Source: Zoogloeaceae bacterium
GTDB taxonomy: Bacteria > Pseudomonadota > Gammaproteobacteria > Burkholderiales > Rhodocyclaceae
Length of the DNA: 64,000 nucleotides
Direction of reading: 5' to 3'
Assembly: GCA_024235675.1 (NCBI GenBank)
Contig: JACKLZ010000002.1
Span: 866,001 to 930,000 of the forward strand
Within the stretch, counting starts at the first letter, position 1, and every line of letters starts with the position of its first letter. Of the stretch, positions 34,044 to 43,212 are shown piece after piece. Made by a program: the position numbers and the translations under genes. Under the pieces are notes generated by a model. That model searched no databases, was not told the DNA's origin, and saw only the letters and a program-made list of their open reading frames with translations.

Positions 34044-34262
34044 TTACTTGGTGCGGAAAGTTATCCGCCCCTTGGTCAGATCGTATGGCGTCAATTGCAC
34101 CGTGACGCGGTCCCCTGGCAGGATCCGAATATAGTGCTTGCGCATCTTTCCGGAAATGTGGCCAAGAATCGTATGGCCATTTTCCAGGCGAACCTTAAAC
34201 ATCGCATTGGGAAGCGTCTCAATCACTTCCCCTTGCATCTCGATGCCGTCTTCCTTCGTCAT
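34044..34262 (-). CDS. infA: Translation initiation factor IF-1
   Basis: 72 aa with the S1-like OB fold: KEDGIEMQGEVIETLPNAMFKV, NGHTILGHISGKMRKHYIRILPGDRV. The start at 34262 gives the standard 72-residue length; an in-frame upstream codon would add 12 residues from the secY end. It lies between secY and rpmJ. Confidence 0.96.
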   Translation of the reverse strand: MTKEDGIEMQGEVIETLPNAMFKVRLENGHTILGHISGKMRKHYIRILPGDRVTVQLTPYDLTKGRITFRTK

Positions 34263-34275
34263 GGTGCTCTTACTC

Positions 34276-35601
34276 TTACCGCATCGGCATTCCCGCACCT
34301 TTGAAGTTGGCCTTCTTGAGAAGGCTCTCGTACTGGTGCGACATGATGTAAGCCTGAACCTGCGCCATAAAGTCCATCGTTACGACGACGATGATCAATA
34401 GCGAGGTCCCCCCGAAATAAAACGGTACGTTCCACTTCAGAATCAAGAACTCCGGAAGCAGACACACCAGCGTGATATACACCGCACCCGCCATCGTCAG
34501 CCGCATCAAGATACGGTCGATGTAACGTGCAGTTTGCTCACCTGGACGAATACCCGGCACAAATGCGCCACTCTTCTTCAGGTTATCTGCCGTTTCACGC
34601 GCATTGAACACCAGCGCCGTATAGAAAAAGCAGAAAAACACAATTGCAGCCGCATACAACATGACGTAAATCGGCTGACCCGGTGCCAATGTTGCGGAAA
34701 TATCCCGCAACCACGTCATTCCTTCCGAAGCGCCGAACCACTGACCCAAGGTTGCCGGGAACAGGATGATGCTCGATGCAAAAATCGGAGGAATCACACC
34801 TGCCATGTTCAACTTCAGCGGCAAATGAGAACTTTGCCCGCCGTACACCTTGTTGCCAACCTGGCGCTTAGCGTAATTGACAAGAATCTTTCGCTGTCCG
34901 CGCTCAACAAACACCACCAACGCGGTCACCAGCACCACAAGAATGCAGATGAACAAAGCGATGAAGGGGTGCATTGCGCCCGTCCTGACGAGCTCAAACA
35001 AGCCGCCAATCGCATTCGGCAAACCAGACGCGATACCCGCGAAGATAATCAGCGAGATGCCATTACCCAGACCACGTTCGGTAATCTGCTCACCCAGCCA
35101 CATCAGAAACATGGTGCCGGTGACAAGCGTAGCAACTGTCACAAAGCGGAACATCAGGCCAGGATCCAGCACCAAGCCGGCCTGCCCCTCAAGTGCCACC
35201 GAAATGCCAATTGCCTGAAACAACGCCAGACCCAATGTGCCGTAGCGGGTGTACTGCGTAATCTTGCGACGCCCGGCTTCGCCCTCTTTCTTAAGCGCTT
35301 CAAGCTGAGGCGAGGCAACGCTCATCAACTGCATGATGATCGATGCCGAGATATACGGCATGATCCCGAGCGCGAAGATGGTGAATCTCGACAACGCTCC
35401 GCCGGAAAACAGGTTGAAAACCCCCAGAATTCCGCCTTGCTGTGTCTGAAACAGATCCGCCAAACGCTGCGGATCAATTCCAGGCACAGGAATGTGCGCG
35501 CCAATCCGATACACCACCAGCGCCCCCAACAGGAACACAAGGCGGCGGCGCAGATCGCCGAACTTGCCCTGAGTGCCGAGGGTCGCGGGTTGTTTTGCCA
35601 C
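34276..35601 (-). CDS. secY: Preprotein translocase channel subunit SecY
   Basis: 441 aa with ten TM helices. The plug-region and loop motifs are typical (GALVVYRIGAHIPVPGID, GGALSRFTIFALGIMPYISASIIMQL, TRYGTLGLALFQ, VQAYIMSHQYESLLKKA). It forms the protein-conducting channel with SecE (encoded at 60988-61335). It is in its usual place at the end of the spc cluster. Confidence 0.98.
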   Translation of the reverse strand: MAKQPATLGTQGKFGDLRRRLVFLLGALVVYRIGAHIPVPGIDPQRLADLFQTQQGGILGVFNLFSGGALSRFTIFALGIMPYISASIIMQLMSVASPQLEALKKEGEAGRRKITQYTRYGTLGLALFQAIGISVALEGQAGLVLDPGLMFRFVTVATLVTGTMFLMWLGEQITERGLGNGISLIIFAGIASGLPNAIGGLFELVRTGAMHPFIALFICILVVLVTALVVFVERGQRKILVNYAKRQVGNKVYGGQSSHLPLKLNMAGVIPPIFASSIILFPATLGQWFGASEGMTWLRDISATLAPGQPIYVMLYAAAIVFFCFFYTALVFNARETADNLKKSGAFVPGIRPGEQTARYIDRILMRLTMAGAVYITLVCLLPEFLILKWNVPFYFGGTSLLIIVVVTMDFMAQVQAYIMSHQYESLLKKANFKGAGMPMR

Positions 35602-35612
35602 GATCTGCCGCC

Positions 35613-36047
35613 TTACGCCGCGACGCTGCCGCCGGCAGCCTGAATCGCAGCAAGCGCACCCTTGGTCGCGCCGACGCCCGACAGGGCGACTTTACGCGTA
35701 ATGGCACCCGACAGAATCACTTTCGCCGACAGCGCATCGGCGGGAATCACGCCCGCCTGCTTCAGCACCAGCAGATCGATCTGGTCGACCGGCAGCTGAT
35801 CCAACTCTGACAAGCGGACTTCAACGTTACGGCCACGCACCAGCGAGACAAAGCCGCGCTTCGGCAGGCGGCGTTGAATCGGCATCTGACCGCCTTCAAA
35901 ACCGACTTTGTGGAAACCGCCGGAACGGGACTTCTGACCTTTGTGACCGCGACCGGCAGTCTTGCCGAGTCCGCTGCCAATTCCGCGACCGACACGCTTG
36001 CGTGCGTGCTTGGCGCCTTCGGCCGATTTGATGGTATTGAGTTGCAT
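35613..36047 (-). CDS. rplO: 50S ribosomal protein L15
   Basis: 144 aa, MQLNTIKSAEGAKHARKRVGRGIGSGLGKTAGRGHKGQKSR, the Gly/Lys/Arg-rich L15 N-terminus that threads into 23S rRNA. It starts directly after the rpmD stop. Confidence 0.98.
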   Translation of the reverse strand: MQLNTIKSAEGAKHARKRVGRGIGSGLGKTAGRGHKGQKSRSGGFHKVGFEGGQMPIQRRLPKRGFVSLVRGRNVEVRLSELDQLPVDQIDLLVLKQAGVIPADALSAKVILSGAITRKVALSGVGATKGALAAIQAAGGSVAA

Positions 36048-36230
36048 TTAGCCCTCGCACTTCACCAGGTAGGCGACTTTGTTAACCATGCCGCGCACCT
36101 CGGGGGTGTCCTGAAGCTCAACCGTATGGTTAAGACGGCGCAAACCCAGACCGCGCACCGTCGCGCGATGAGATTGCTTGGTTCCGATGACGCTCTTGAT
36201 GAGCGTTACTTTTACTTTTTTGTCAGCCAT
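36048..36230 (-). CDS. rpmD: 50S ribosomal protein L30
   Basis: 60 aa, VKVTLIKSVIGTKQSHRATVRGLGLRRLNHTVEL, the full L30 signature. Its stop abuts the rplO start, and it begins 4 bp after rpsE. Confidence 0.97.
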   Translation of the reverse strand: MADKKVKVTLIKSVIGTKQSHRATVRGLGLRRLNHTVELQDTPEVRGMVNKVAYLVKCEG

Positions 36231-36234
36231 GAGT

Positions 36235-36759
36235 TCACCCCATCACTTCTTCGACCGTCTTGCCGCGCTTGGCAGCAATCTGGGCCGGAGTGCGAACTGC
36301 GAAGAGGCCATTCAACGTAGCGCGAACCACGTTGTACGGGTTCGACGAACCCTGGCTCTTGCAAATGATGTCGGTCACGCCCATCACCTCGAAGACGGCA
36401 CGCATCGGCCCGCCTGCGATGATCCCGGTACCGGTAGGTGCCGGCTGCATGAGAACCGTTGCCGCACCGTGCTTGCCGATCACTGCGTGATGCAAGGTGC
36501 CATTCTTCAGGGAGACTTTCGCCATCTTGCGACGCGCTTCGTCCATTGCCTTCTGAACGGCAACAGGCACTTCACGGGACTTGCCCTTGCCCATGCCAAC
36601 CGTGCCATCACCGTCACCGACAACCGTCAGCGCTGCGAAGCCCAGAATACGACCACCCTTGACAACCTTGGTGACCCGATTAATGGCCACCATTTTTTCG
36701 CGAAAGGAATCATCGCGTTCTTCGGCTGCCGGGGCGCGTTTGGTTTGCTGTTTCGCCAT
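36235..36759 (-). CDS. rpsE: 30S ribosomal protein S5
   Basis: 174 aa. A double-stranded-RNA-binding-like N domain (FREKMVAINRVTKVVKGGRILGF) is followed by GIIAGGPMRAVFEVMGVTDIICKSQGSSNPYNVV. The N-terminus has a lengthened Lys/Ala/Glu-rich arm. spc cluster. Confidence 0.98.
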   Translation of the reverse strand: MAKQQTKRAPAAEERDDSFREKMVAINRVTKVVKGGRILGFAALTVVGDGDGTVGMGKGKSREVPVAVQKAMDEARRKMAKVSLKNGTLHHAVIGKHGAATVLMQPAPTGTGIIAGGPMRAVFEVMGVTDIICKSQGSSNPYNVVRATLNGLFAVRTPAQIAAKRGKTVEEVMG

Positions 36760-36771
36760 TGCTAACCTCGC

Positions 36772-37125
36772 TTAGAACTTGAGGCCGGCTTCGCGAGCCG
36801 CCTCTGCCAGCGCCTTGACGCGGCCGTGATAGTGGAATCCAGCACGATCAAACGCAACCGTTTCGATGCCGGCAGCCTTGGCGCGTTCAGCAATGGACTT
36901 GCCGACCGATGCCGCGGCGGCAACGGTGCCGCCCTTGCCAGCTTCGCCACGCACACCTTGCTCGACCGTCGAGGCCGCAGCCAGAACGCGGGAGCCGCAA
37001 CCAGAAATAATCTGTGCGTAGATGTGCAGATTCGAACGGAACACCGTCAGTCGAACCGCTTTCAGCTCGGAGATTTTGGCTCGGGTTTTGCGAGCCCGAC
37101 GCACACGCGTCGCTTTTTTGTTCAT
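36772..37125 (-). CDS. rplR: 50S ribosomal protein L18
   Basis: 117 aa from MNKKATRVRRARKTRAKI, the length of E. coli L18. It binds 5S rRNA with L5. A second ATG directly upstream (37128) could also serve as the start. spc cluster. Confidence 0.97.
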   Translation of the reverse strand: MNKKATRVRRARKTRAKISELKAVRLTVFRSNLHIYAQIISGCGSRVLAAASTVEQGVRGEAGKGGTVAAAASVGKSIAERAKAAGIETVAFDRAGFHYHGRVKALAEAAREAGLKF

Positions 37126-37140
37126 CATGACAAACGGCCC

Positions 37141-37674
37141 TTACTTCTTCTTGGTTTCGCGGATGACCACAACCTCGTCCGCGTAACGAACGCCCTTACC
37201 CTTGTAGGGCTCGGGACTCCGATAGGCGCGCACTTCGGCGGCAACTTGACCGACTTGCTGCTTGTCGACACCCTTGATCAGCACTTCCGTCTGGGTCGGC
37301 GTTTCCACCGTCACGCCAGCGGGCATCTGATGCGACACCGGGTGCGAGAAACCAAGACTGAGATTCAGCTTGTCGCCCTGAGCCTGAGCACGGTAACCAA
37401 CGCCCACCAGGGTGAGCTTGCGCTCAAAACCCTTGGTCACACCGGCAACCATGTTGGCCACCAGCGAACGCATCGTTCCGGACATCGCCCGACCCGCGAC
37501 TTCGCCTTCAACCGCTGCACACTGAACCTCGTCGCCATTCAAGACGACCGTAACGGCCGGATGAAGCGCACGAGTCAGCGAACCCAGCGGCCCCTTGACA
37601 GTAATGTTTGCTGCGTCGATCTTGACATCCACACCCTTGGGTACGGAGACCGGATTTTTTGCTACACGCGACAT
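37141..37674 (-). CDS. rplF: 50S ribosomal protein L6
   Basis: 177 aa from MSRVAKNPVSVPKGVDV, preceded by AAGGAGGCGG; the frame is open further upstream but without a ribosome site. It has a duplicated L6 fold and ends GKGVRYADEVVVIRETKKK. Confidence 0.98.
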   Translation of the reverse strand: MSRVAKNPVSVPKGVDVKIDAANITVKGPLGSLTRALHPAVTVVLNGDEVQCAAVEGEVAGRAMSGTMRSLVANMVAGVTKGFERKLTLVGVGYRAQAQGDKLNLSLGFSHPVSHQMPAGVTVETPTQTEVLIKGVDKQQVGQVAAEVRAYRSPEPYKGKGVRYADEVVVIRETKKK

Positions 37675-37684
37675 GTCCGCCTCC

Positions 37685-38080
37685 TTACGCCACGATGCAG
37701 ATGACTTCGCCACCGACACGACCAGCACGTGCGGCACGATCGGTCATCACACCCTTGGGGGTCGACACAATCGCAACGCCCAGGCCATTCATGACGCGGG
37801 GCAAATCCTGGCTGCCCTTATACACACGCAGGCCAGGCTTGGAAATACGCTCGATACGCTCGATCACGGGCGCGCCGGCATAATACTTGAGCACCACATC
37901 AAGCTCAGGCTTGCCGCCAGCTTCTCGCACCGAGAAACCGTCGATATAACCTTCTTCTTGCAGCACTTTGGCAATCGCCACCTTCAGCTTCGAAGAGGGC
38001 ATTGCAACAGTCGACTTTTGCGCCTGCTGACCGTTACGGATGCGGGTCAACATATCGGCGATCGGATCAGACATACTCAT
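37685..38080 (-). CDS. rpsH: 30S ribosomal protein S8
   Basis: 131 aa, MSMSDPIADMLTRIRNGQ, ending in the conserved GLGVAIVSTPKGVMTDRAAR..GGEVICIVA. S8 is the spc-operon translational repressor in E. coli. Confidence 0.98.
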   Translation of the reverse strand: MSMSDPIADMLTRIRNGQQAQKSTVAMPSSKLKVAIAKVLQEEGYIDGFSVREAGGKPELDVVLKYYAGAPVIERIERISKPGLRVYKGSQDLPRVMNGLGVAIVSTPKGVMTDRAARAGRVGGEVICIVA

Positions 38081-38092
38081 CTTCGTCTCTCC

Positions 38093-38398
38093 TTACCAGC
38101 TCGCCTTGGTCATACCCGGCACCTCGCCACGGAAAGCGACTTCCCGAAGCTTGTTGCGACACAGACCGAATTTACGGAACACACCCCGCGGACGACCCGT
38201 CAGGCTGCAACGATTACGACCACGCGTCGGATTTGCGTTGCGCGGCAGTTGCTGAACTTTCAGCCGTGCCGCCATACGCTCTTCGTCCGACAGACTGGAG
38301 TCGTTGATTTGCGCTACCAGCGCAGCCCGCTTGGCGGCATATTTTGCCACCAGCTTGCGACGCTTCTCTTCGCGATTGATCAGAGCCAGTTTCGCCAT
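38093..38398 (-). CDS. rpsN: 30S ribosomal protein S14 (long, zinc-free form)
   Basis: 101 aa, MAKLALINREEKRRKLVAKYAAKR, with RCSLTGRPRGVFRKFGLCR. The four-cysteine zinc motif of the short form is absent and the length matches the long form. spc cluster. Confidence 0.97.
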   Translation of the reverse strand: MAKLALINREEKRRKLVAKYAAKRAALVAQINDSSLSDEERMAARLKVQQLPRNANPTRGRNRCSLTGRPRGVFRKFGLCRNKLREVAFRGEVPGMTKASW

Positions 38399-38405
38399 AT
38401 CGCCC

Positions 38406-38945
38406 TCAATTCTTGAACGGAAACTTGAACGCGGTCAGGAGCGCTCGCGCCTCTGCGTCAGTCTTCGCGGTCGTCGTAATACTGATGTTCATGCCGCGCA
38501 GGGCATCAACCTTGTCGTATTCGATTTCCGGAAAAATAATTTGCTCTTTGACGCCGACGTTGTAGTTACCCCGACCATCAAAGCCTTTCGCGCCGATACC
38601 ACGGAAGTCGCGAACGCGCGGCAGAGCAACCGTAACAAAGCGATCCAGGAACTCGAACATACGAGGACCACGGAGCGTCACCATGCACCCGATCGGGTAG
38701 CCATCGCGAATCTTGAAGCCAGCGATCGACTTCCGCGCCCGAGTCACCACCGGCTTCTGACCGGCCACTTTGGCCATGTCACCCACCGCAAACTCGAGAA
38801 TCTTCTTGTCACCAACCGCCTCACCGACACCCATATTCAGGGTGATCTTCGTGATTCGCGGAACCTCCATCACCGACTTGTAGCCAAACTGCTTGACCAA
38901 GCCAGGAACGACGGTTTCCTTGTAGAAATCTTGCAAGCGTGCCAT
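38406..38945 (-). CDS. rplE: 50S ribosomal protein L5
   Basis: 179 aa, with PRITKITLNMGVGEA, ARKSIAGFKIRDGYPIG and the C-terminal ISITTTAKTDAEARALLTAF. A 5S rRNA-binding protein. spc cluster. Confidence 0.98.
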   Translation of the reverse strand: MARLQDFYKETVVPGLVKQFGYKSVMEVPRITKITLNMGVGEAVGDKKILEFAVGDMAKVAGQKPVVTRARKSIAGFKIRDGYPIGCMVTLRGPRMFEFLDRFVTVALPRVRDFRGIGAKGFDGRGNYNVGVKEQIIFPEIEYDKVDALRGMNISITTTAKTDAEARALLTAFKFPFKN

Positions 38946-38954
38946 CGCGTTTCC

Positions 38955-39272
38955 TTAAGCGTCGACCAGTTCGCCGTTCGACTTGAAGACGCGCGCTTTG
39001 CGACCATCCTCAAGCACCTTAATCCCAACACGGTCGCCTTTCTGGACCGAAGGATTGAACAGCGCAACATTGGAAACATGGATCGGCATGTCCTTTTCGA
39101 CAATACCACCCACCTCACCCTTCATCGGGTTCGGGCGCACGTGCTTCTTGACACGATTAACACCCTCAACAACCACCAGCTCGGCATCCACTCGACGCAG
39201 AACAACACCGCGACGACCACGATCCTTGCCAGCCAGAACGACGACTTCGTCGCCCGTACGAATCTTCTTCAT
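38955..39272 (-). CDS. rplX: 50S ribosomal protein L24
   Basis: 105 aa, KIRTGDEVVVLAGKDRGRRGVVLR, a KOW domain at the N-terminus. An assembly-initiating 50S protein. It lies 9 bp after rplN. Confidence 0.98.
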   Translation of the reverse strand: MKKIRTGDEVVVLAGKDRGRRGVVLRRVDAELVVVEGVNRVKKHVRPNPMKGEVGGIVEKDMPIHVSNVALFNPSVQKGDRVGIKVLEDGRKARVFKSNGELVDA

Positions 39273-39281
39273 GACCGCTCC

Positions 39282-39650
39282 TTACAGAACTTCAGGTGCG
39301 AGCGAAACGATCTTCATGAAGCGCTCGGTACGCAGCTCGCGCGTCACCGGCCCGAAGATACGCGTCCCGATCGGCTCCATCTTGGAGTTCAGCAAGACCG
39401 CCGCATTGCCATCGAATTTGATGAGCGCACCATCCGAACGGCGAACGCCCTTCGCTGTACGCACCACCACCGCGCTATACACATCGCCCTTCTTGACGCG
39501 ACCACGAGGCACAGCCTCCTTGATCGCCACTTTAATGATGTCGCCCACCCCGGCGTAGCGGCGCTTTGAGCCGCCCAACACCTTGATGCACATCACCGAA
39601 CGCGCGCCGGAGTTATCGGCGACGTTCAGCACCGTTTGCATTTGAATCAT
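39282..39650 (-). CDS. rplN: 50S ribosomal protein L14
   Basis: 122 aa, MIQMQTVLNVADNSGARSVMCIKVLGG, the canonical L14. First gene of the spc group, preceded by a 131-bp gap that holds a promoter. Confidence 0.98.
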   Translation of the reverse strand: MIQMQTVLNVADNSGARSVMCIKVLGGSKRRYAGVGDIIKVAIKEAVPRGRVKKGDVYSAVVVRTAKGVRRSDGALIKFDGNAAVLLNSKMEPIGTRIFGPVTRELRTERFMKIVSLAPEVL

Positions 39651-39734
39651 GAGTTTTACACTCCAACTTGGCCCGCCAGGCGGTCAGTCTTGGAACCCGT
39701 TCGGGTTTTATGCTCGAAAGAGCAAAGAAGCGGA

Positions 39735-39763
39735 ATTGTAGTGGCTCGCTGAATTTTTAGCAA
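39735..39763 (-). promoter_or_regulatory. spc-operon promoter (rplN)
   Basis: Minus strand TTGCTA (39763-39758), 17 bp, TACAAT (39740-39735), in the only long gap of the r-protein run between rpsQ and rplN. A 13-bp inverted repeat (39738-39750 with 39759-39771, one wobble pair) covers the promoter. Confidence 0.68.
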
Positions 39764-39781
39764 GCCACTACCGTCATTTAT

Positions 39782-40051
39782 TTAAATGACTCGCGCCTTC
39801 TCAAGCACTTTGGAGATTTTCCAGTTCTTTGAGCGCGAGATCGGACGGCATTCCTCGATTTCCACCAAGTCACCAGCCGCTGCCACGCCCTCTTCGTCAT
39901 GCGCATGATACTTCGCTGAGCGCATGATGATCTTGCTATACAACGGATGCTTGACGCGACGCTCAACCAGCACCGTCACCGTCTTCTGCATCTTGTCGCT
40001 AACTACTTTACCCACCAGCGTGCGGGAAGATTTCACCGTTTCCTGAGTCAT
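39782..40051 (-). CDS. rpsQ: 30S ribosomal protein S17
   Basis: 89 aa, with SRTLVGKVVSDKMQKTVTVLVERRVKHPLYSKI. It is the last gene of the S10 group and its ATG overlaps the rpmC stop by one base (TAATG). Confidence 0.98.
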   Translation of the reverse strand: MTQETVKSSRTLVGKVVSDKMQKTVTVLVERRVKHPLYSKIIMRSAKYHAHDEEGVAAAGDLVEIEECRPISRSKNWKISKVLEKARVI

Positions 40052-40242
40052 TACTGAGCCGCCTTTTCACGCAGAAGGGTCCGAATGCGCGCAATGTCGC
40101 GACGCACCTTGCCAAGCTGGCTGGTATTGGTCAGTTGCTGGGTCGCCAACTGCATGCGCATACTAAATTGCGCCTTCAGCAATTCCAGCATTTCTTTATT
40201 GAGTTCTTCGACGCTCTTCGCGCGGAGTTCACTTGCTTTCAT
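40051..40242 (-). CDS. rpmC: 50S ribosomal protein L29
   Basis: 63 aa, KASELRAKSVEELNKEMLELLKAQ, the two-helix L29 fold. It starts 2 bp after rplP. Confidence 0.97.
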   Translation of the reverse strand: MKASELRAKSVEELNKEMLELLKAQFSMRMQLATQQLTNTSQLGKVRRDIARIRTLLREKAAQ

Positions 40243-40244
40243 GA

Positions 40245-40658
40245 CTACCCCACATGACGTGTCACGAACGTGGTCGAAAACGGCAGTTTCGCCGCCGCGA
40301 GACGGAAGGCCTCGCGCGCCAGGGATTCGTCAACACCATCCATTTCATACAACACTTTGCCCGGCTGAATCTCGGCTACGTAGTACTCCGGATTACCTTT
40401 ACCCGAGCCCATCCGCACTTCGGCGGGCTTGCGGCTGATCGGCTTGTCCGGAAACACACGAATCCAGATGCGGCCGCCCCGCTTGATATGACGCGTCATG
40501 GCACGGCGAGCCGATTCGATCTGACGTGCAGTCAGACGGCCACGGCCGGTGGCCTTGAGCCCGAACTCACCAAAGCTGACTTTGGCGCCGCGCGTTGCCA
40601 GGCCGGTGTTCCGGCCCTTCTGTTCTTTGCGGTACTTTCTTCTTTTCGGCTGAAGCAT
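40245..40658 (-). CDS. rplP: 50S ribosomal protein L16
   Basis: 137 aa, MLQPKRRKYRKEQKGRNTGLA, with MGSGKGNPEYYVAEIQPGKVLYE. It lies near the peptidyl transferase centre and A-site tRNA. One-base overlap with rpsC. Confidence 0.98.
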   Translation of the reverse strand: MLQPKRRKYRKEQKGRNTGLATRGAKVSFGEFGLKATGRGRLTARQIESARRAMTRHIKRGGRIWIRVFPDKPISRKPAEVRMGSGKGNPEYYVAEIQPGKVLYEMDGVDESLAREAFRLAAAKLPFSTTFVTRHVG

Positions 40659-41434
40659 TATTCACTCCTGCTCTCAGTAGGCGCATCGCCACCGGTTTCG
40701 GCACGACGGGGCGCACGGCGCTGGCCGCGATTGTCGCCGTCATTACGGCCACCACGGCGCGCGCGACGCGGTTCATTTTCCGGCTCGGCTGCGGGCTGCT
40801 CATTGCGGCCCAGCATCTCACCCTTGTACACCCAGACTTTGATGCCCGAGATACCGTAGGTGGTCTTCGCCTCAGCGACGCCATAATCGATATTCGCCCG
40901 CAGCGTATGCAAGGGCACGCGACCTTCGCGATACCACTCGGTCCGGGCAATTTCAGCACCATTCAAACGACCGGAACTCATGATCTTGATGCCTTGAACG
41001 CCCAGACGCATTGCGTTCTGGATTGCGCGCTTCATGGCACGGCGGAACATGATCCGGCGCTCGAGCTGCTGAGCGATGGAGTCGGCAATCAACTGTGCGT
41101 CGGTTTCCGGCTTGCGGACTTCTTCGATATTCACGTGCACCGGCACGCCAATCATCTTCTGAAGGTCGGCTTTCAGGCGCTCGATATCTTCGCCTTTCTT
41201 GCCGATCACCACACCCGGACGTGCGCTGAACAAAGTGATGCGTGCATTCTTGGCGGGCCGCTCGATCAGCACACGACCCACAGAGGCGTGAGCCAGGCGC
41301 TTTTTCAGGAAAGCACGCACCGCGAGATCGTCAGCCAAAGTCTTGGCGAAGTCCTTTTTCGATGCATACCAACGGGCGGTCCAGTCCCGAGTTACCGCCA
41401 GGCGGAAACCGGTAGGATGAATTTTCTGACCCAT
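40658..41434 (-). CDS. rpsC: 30S ribosomal protein S3
   Basis: 258 aa, with MGQKIHPTGFRLAVTRDW, the KH motif FSARPGVVIGKKGEDIERL and GISGIKVWVYKGEML. A long Arg/Asp-rich tail makes it longer than the 233 residues of E. coli, as is common in betaproteobacteria. Confidence 0.98.
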   Translation of the reverse strand: MGQKIHPTGFRLAVTRDWTARWYASKKDFAKTLADDLAVRAFLKKRLAHASVGRVLIERPAKNARITLFSARPGVVIGKKGEDIERLKADLQKMIGVPVHVNIEEVRKPETDAQLIADSIAQQLERRIMFRRAMKRAIQNAMRLGVQGIKIMSSGRLNGAEIARTEWYREGRVPLHTLRANIDYGVAEAKTTYGISGIKVWVYKGEMLGRNEQPAAEPENEPRRARRGGRNDGDNRGQRRAPRRAETGGDAPTESRSE

Positions 41435-41443
41435 GAGTTCCCC

Positions 41444-41773
41444 TCAGTTCCCGACGGTCACGTACACGTGACACGTCGGCTTCAGAATACGATTGCCTCG
41501 ACCTTTGGCGCGCGCGGTAAAACGCTTCAGCGTCATACCTTCTTCAACGTGAATCGTCTTCACCTTGAGCTCGTCAATATCGGCGCCGTCGTTGTGCTCG
41601 GCGTTTGCAATCGCGGACTCGACCACCTTCTTGATGATCTGTGCGCCTTTTTTCGGGGAAAACGCCAAAATGCTCAGCGCCTGCTCCACCGGTTTTCCGC
41701 GGACCTGGTCTGCCACCAGACGCCCTTTCTGAGCGCTGAGGCGGACGCCGCGGAGGATGGCTTTAGTTTCCAT
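41444..41773 (-). CDS. rplV: 50S ribosomal protein L22
   Basis: 109 aa from METKAILRGVRLSAQKGRLV, with AAGGAG eight bases upstream; an in-frame TTG six bases earlier is not needed. The beta-hairpin lines the exit tunnel (EEGMTLKRFTARAKGRGNRI). Confidence 0.97.
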   Translation of the reverse strand: METKAILRGVRLSAQKGRLVADQVRGKPVEQALSILAFSPKKGAQIIKKVVESAIANAEHNDGADIDELKVKTIHVEEGMTLKRFTARAKGRGNRILKPTCHVYVTVGN

Positions 41774-41785
41774 TACCAAGACTCC

Positions 41786-42061
41786 TTAACGTTTCGCCTT
41801 TTTGCTGGCGAGATGCCCCTTGAACGTACGCGTCAGGGCGAATTCACCAAGCTTGTGGCCTACCATGTTTTCCGACACATACACCGGGACGTGCTGACGG
41901 CCGTTATGCACGGCGATCGTCAAACCGACGAAATCCGGCAGTACCGTCGAGCGACGTGACCAGGTCTTGATCGGGCGCTTGTCGTTGCTACCCCGCGCCG
42001 CGTCCACCTTATTCAAAAGGTGAGCGTCGACAAACGGGCCTTTTTTCAGAGAGCGAGTCAT
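41786..42061 (-). CDS. rpsS: 30S ribosomal protein S19
   Basis: 91 aa, MTRSLKKGPFVDAHLLNKVD, with TWSRRSTVLPDFVGLTIAVHNG. S10 group. Confidence 0.98.
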   Translation of the reverse strand: MTRSLKKGPFVDAHLLNKVDAARGSNDKRPIKTWSRRSTVLPDFVGLTIAVHNGRQHVPVYVSENMVGHKLGEFALTRTFKGHLASKKAKR

Positions 42062-42071
42062 CCGTTACCCC

Positions 42072-42899
42072 TTAACGCTTCTTGCGGCGCTGAACAATCA
42101 TCGAATCGGTGCGCTTGTTATTACGCGTCCGATAGCCTTTGGCGGGCGTACCCCACGGGCTGACCGGCACGCGGCCTTCGCCCGTACGGCCTTCACCACC
42201 ACCGTGCGGGTGATCAACCGGGTTCATCACCACACCGCGAACGGTCGGGCGAATACCGCGCCAACGATTCGCACCGGCTTTACCGATTTTGCGCAAGGCG
42301 TGCTCGCCATTGCCGACTTCACCGACGGTTGCGCGGCACTCAACGTGCACCCGGCGAATCTCGCCAGAGCGCAAACGAAGCTGAGCGTACGAACCTTCGC
42401 GAGCAAGCAACTGAACCGATGCACCTGCCGAACGCGCCAGCTGAGCACCTTTACCCGGCTGCATCTCGATGCAGTGGATCACGGTACCGACCGGAATATT
42501 CCGGATCGGAAGCGCATTACCCACCTTGATCGGCGCCTCGGAGCCGCTCACAACCTGCTGACCCACTTCGATATTGCGCGGCGCAATGATGTAACGACGC
42601 TCGCCGTCGGCGTAGCACAGCAGCGCGATGTTCGCAGAGCGGTTGGGGTCATATTCGACGCGCTCAACCTTTGCGACGATACCGTCCTTGTTGCGACGGA
42701 AATCGATCATGCGGTAGTGCTGCTTGTGTCCGCCGCCCTGATGACGCACCGTGATGCGGCCTGCATTGTTGCGGCCCGCATTCTTCGACTGCTTCTCGAT
42801 CAAGGCTGCATGCGGACGCCCTTTGTACAGCTCTTTATTGACAACCTTAACAACCGCGCGACGACCAGCGGATGTCGGCTTAACTTTTACCAACGCCAT
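42072..42899 (-). CDS. rplB: 50S ribosomal protein L2
   Basis: 275 aa. An OB/SH3-like core with GRITVRHQGGGHKQHYR; the highly conserved VMNPVDHPHGGGEGR lies close to the peptidyl transferase centre. S10 group. Confidence 0.99.
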   Translation of the reverse strand: MALVKVKPTSAGRRAVVKVVNKELYKGRPHAALIEKQSKNAGRNNAGRITVRHQGGGHKQHYRMIDFRRNKDGIVAKVERVEYDPNRSANIALLCYADGERRYIIAPRNIEVGQQVVSGSEAPIKVGNALPIRNIPVGTVIHCIEMQPGKGAQLARSAGASVQLLAREGSYAQLRLRSGEIRRVHVECRATVGEVGNGEHALRKIGKAGANRWRGIRPTVRGVVMNPVDHPHGGGEGRTGEGRVPVSPWGTPAKGYRTRNNKRTDSMIVQRRKKR

Positions 42900-42906
42900 A
42901 GCTCAG

Positions 42907-43212
42907 TCACTCCCCAGCCGCGAAGTTGATTTCTTGGCCCGGCTGCAAGCAGACAAACGCCTTCTTCCAACCCTTGCGCTGACCGGTGATTTTCCCGAAG
43001 CGCTTGACCTTACCCTTGACGTTCGTGGTCTGAACCGACTTCACCTTCACGTTGAAGAGCGACTCAACCGCCGCCTTCACTTCGGGCTTGGTCGCATCCG
43101 AAACGACGCGGAACACCACTTGCTCATTCTTGTCGGCGATATAAGTCGCCTTCTCGGAGATCTGCGGTGCGAGCAGCACCTTCAGCAGACGCTCTTGCTT
43201 GAGCTGACTCAT
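42907..43212 (-). CDS. rplW: 50S ribosomal protein L23
   Basis: 101 aa from MSQLKQERLLKVLLAPQISEKAT, start at 43212 after GGAGG. It overlaps the rplD stop by four bases (ATGA). An exit-tunnel rim protein that docks trigger factor and SRP. Confidence 0.97.
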   Translation of the reverse strand: MSQLKQERLLKVLLAPQISEKATYIADKNEQVVFRVVSDATKPEVKAAVESLFNVKVKSVQTTNVKGKVKRFGKITGQRKGWKKAFVCLQPGQEINFAAGE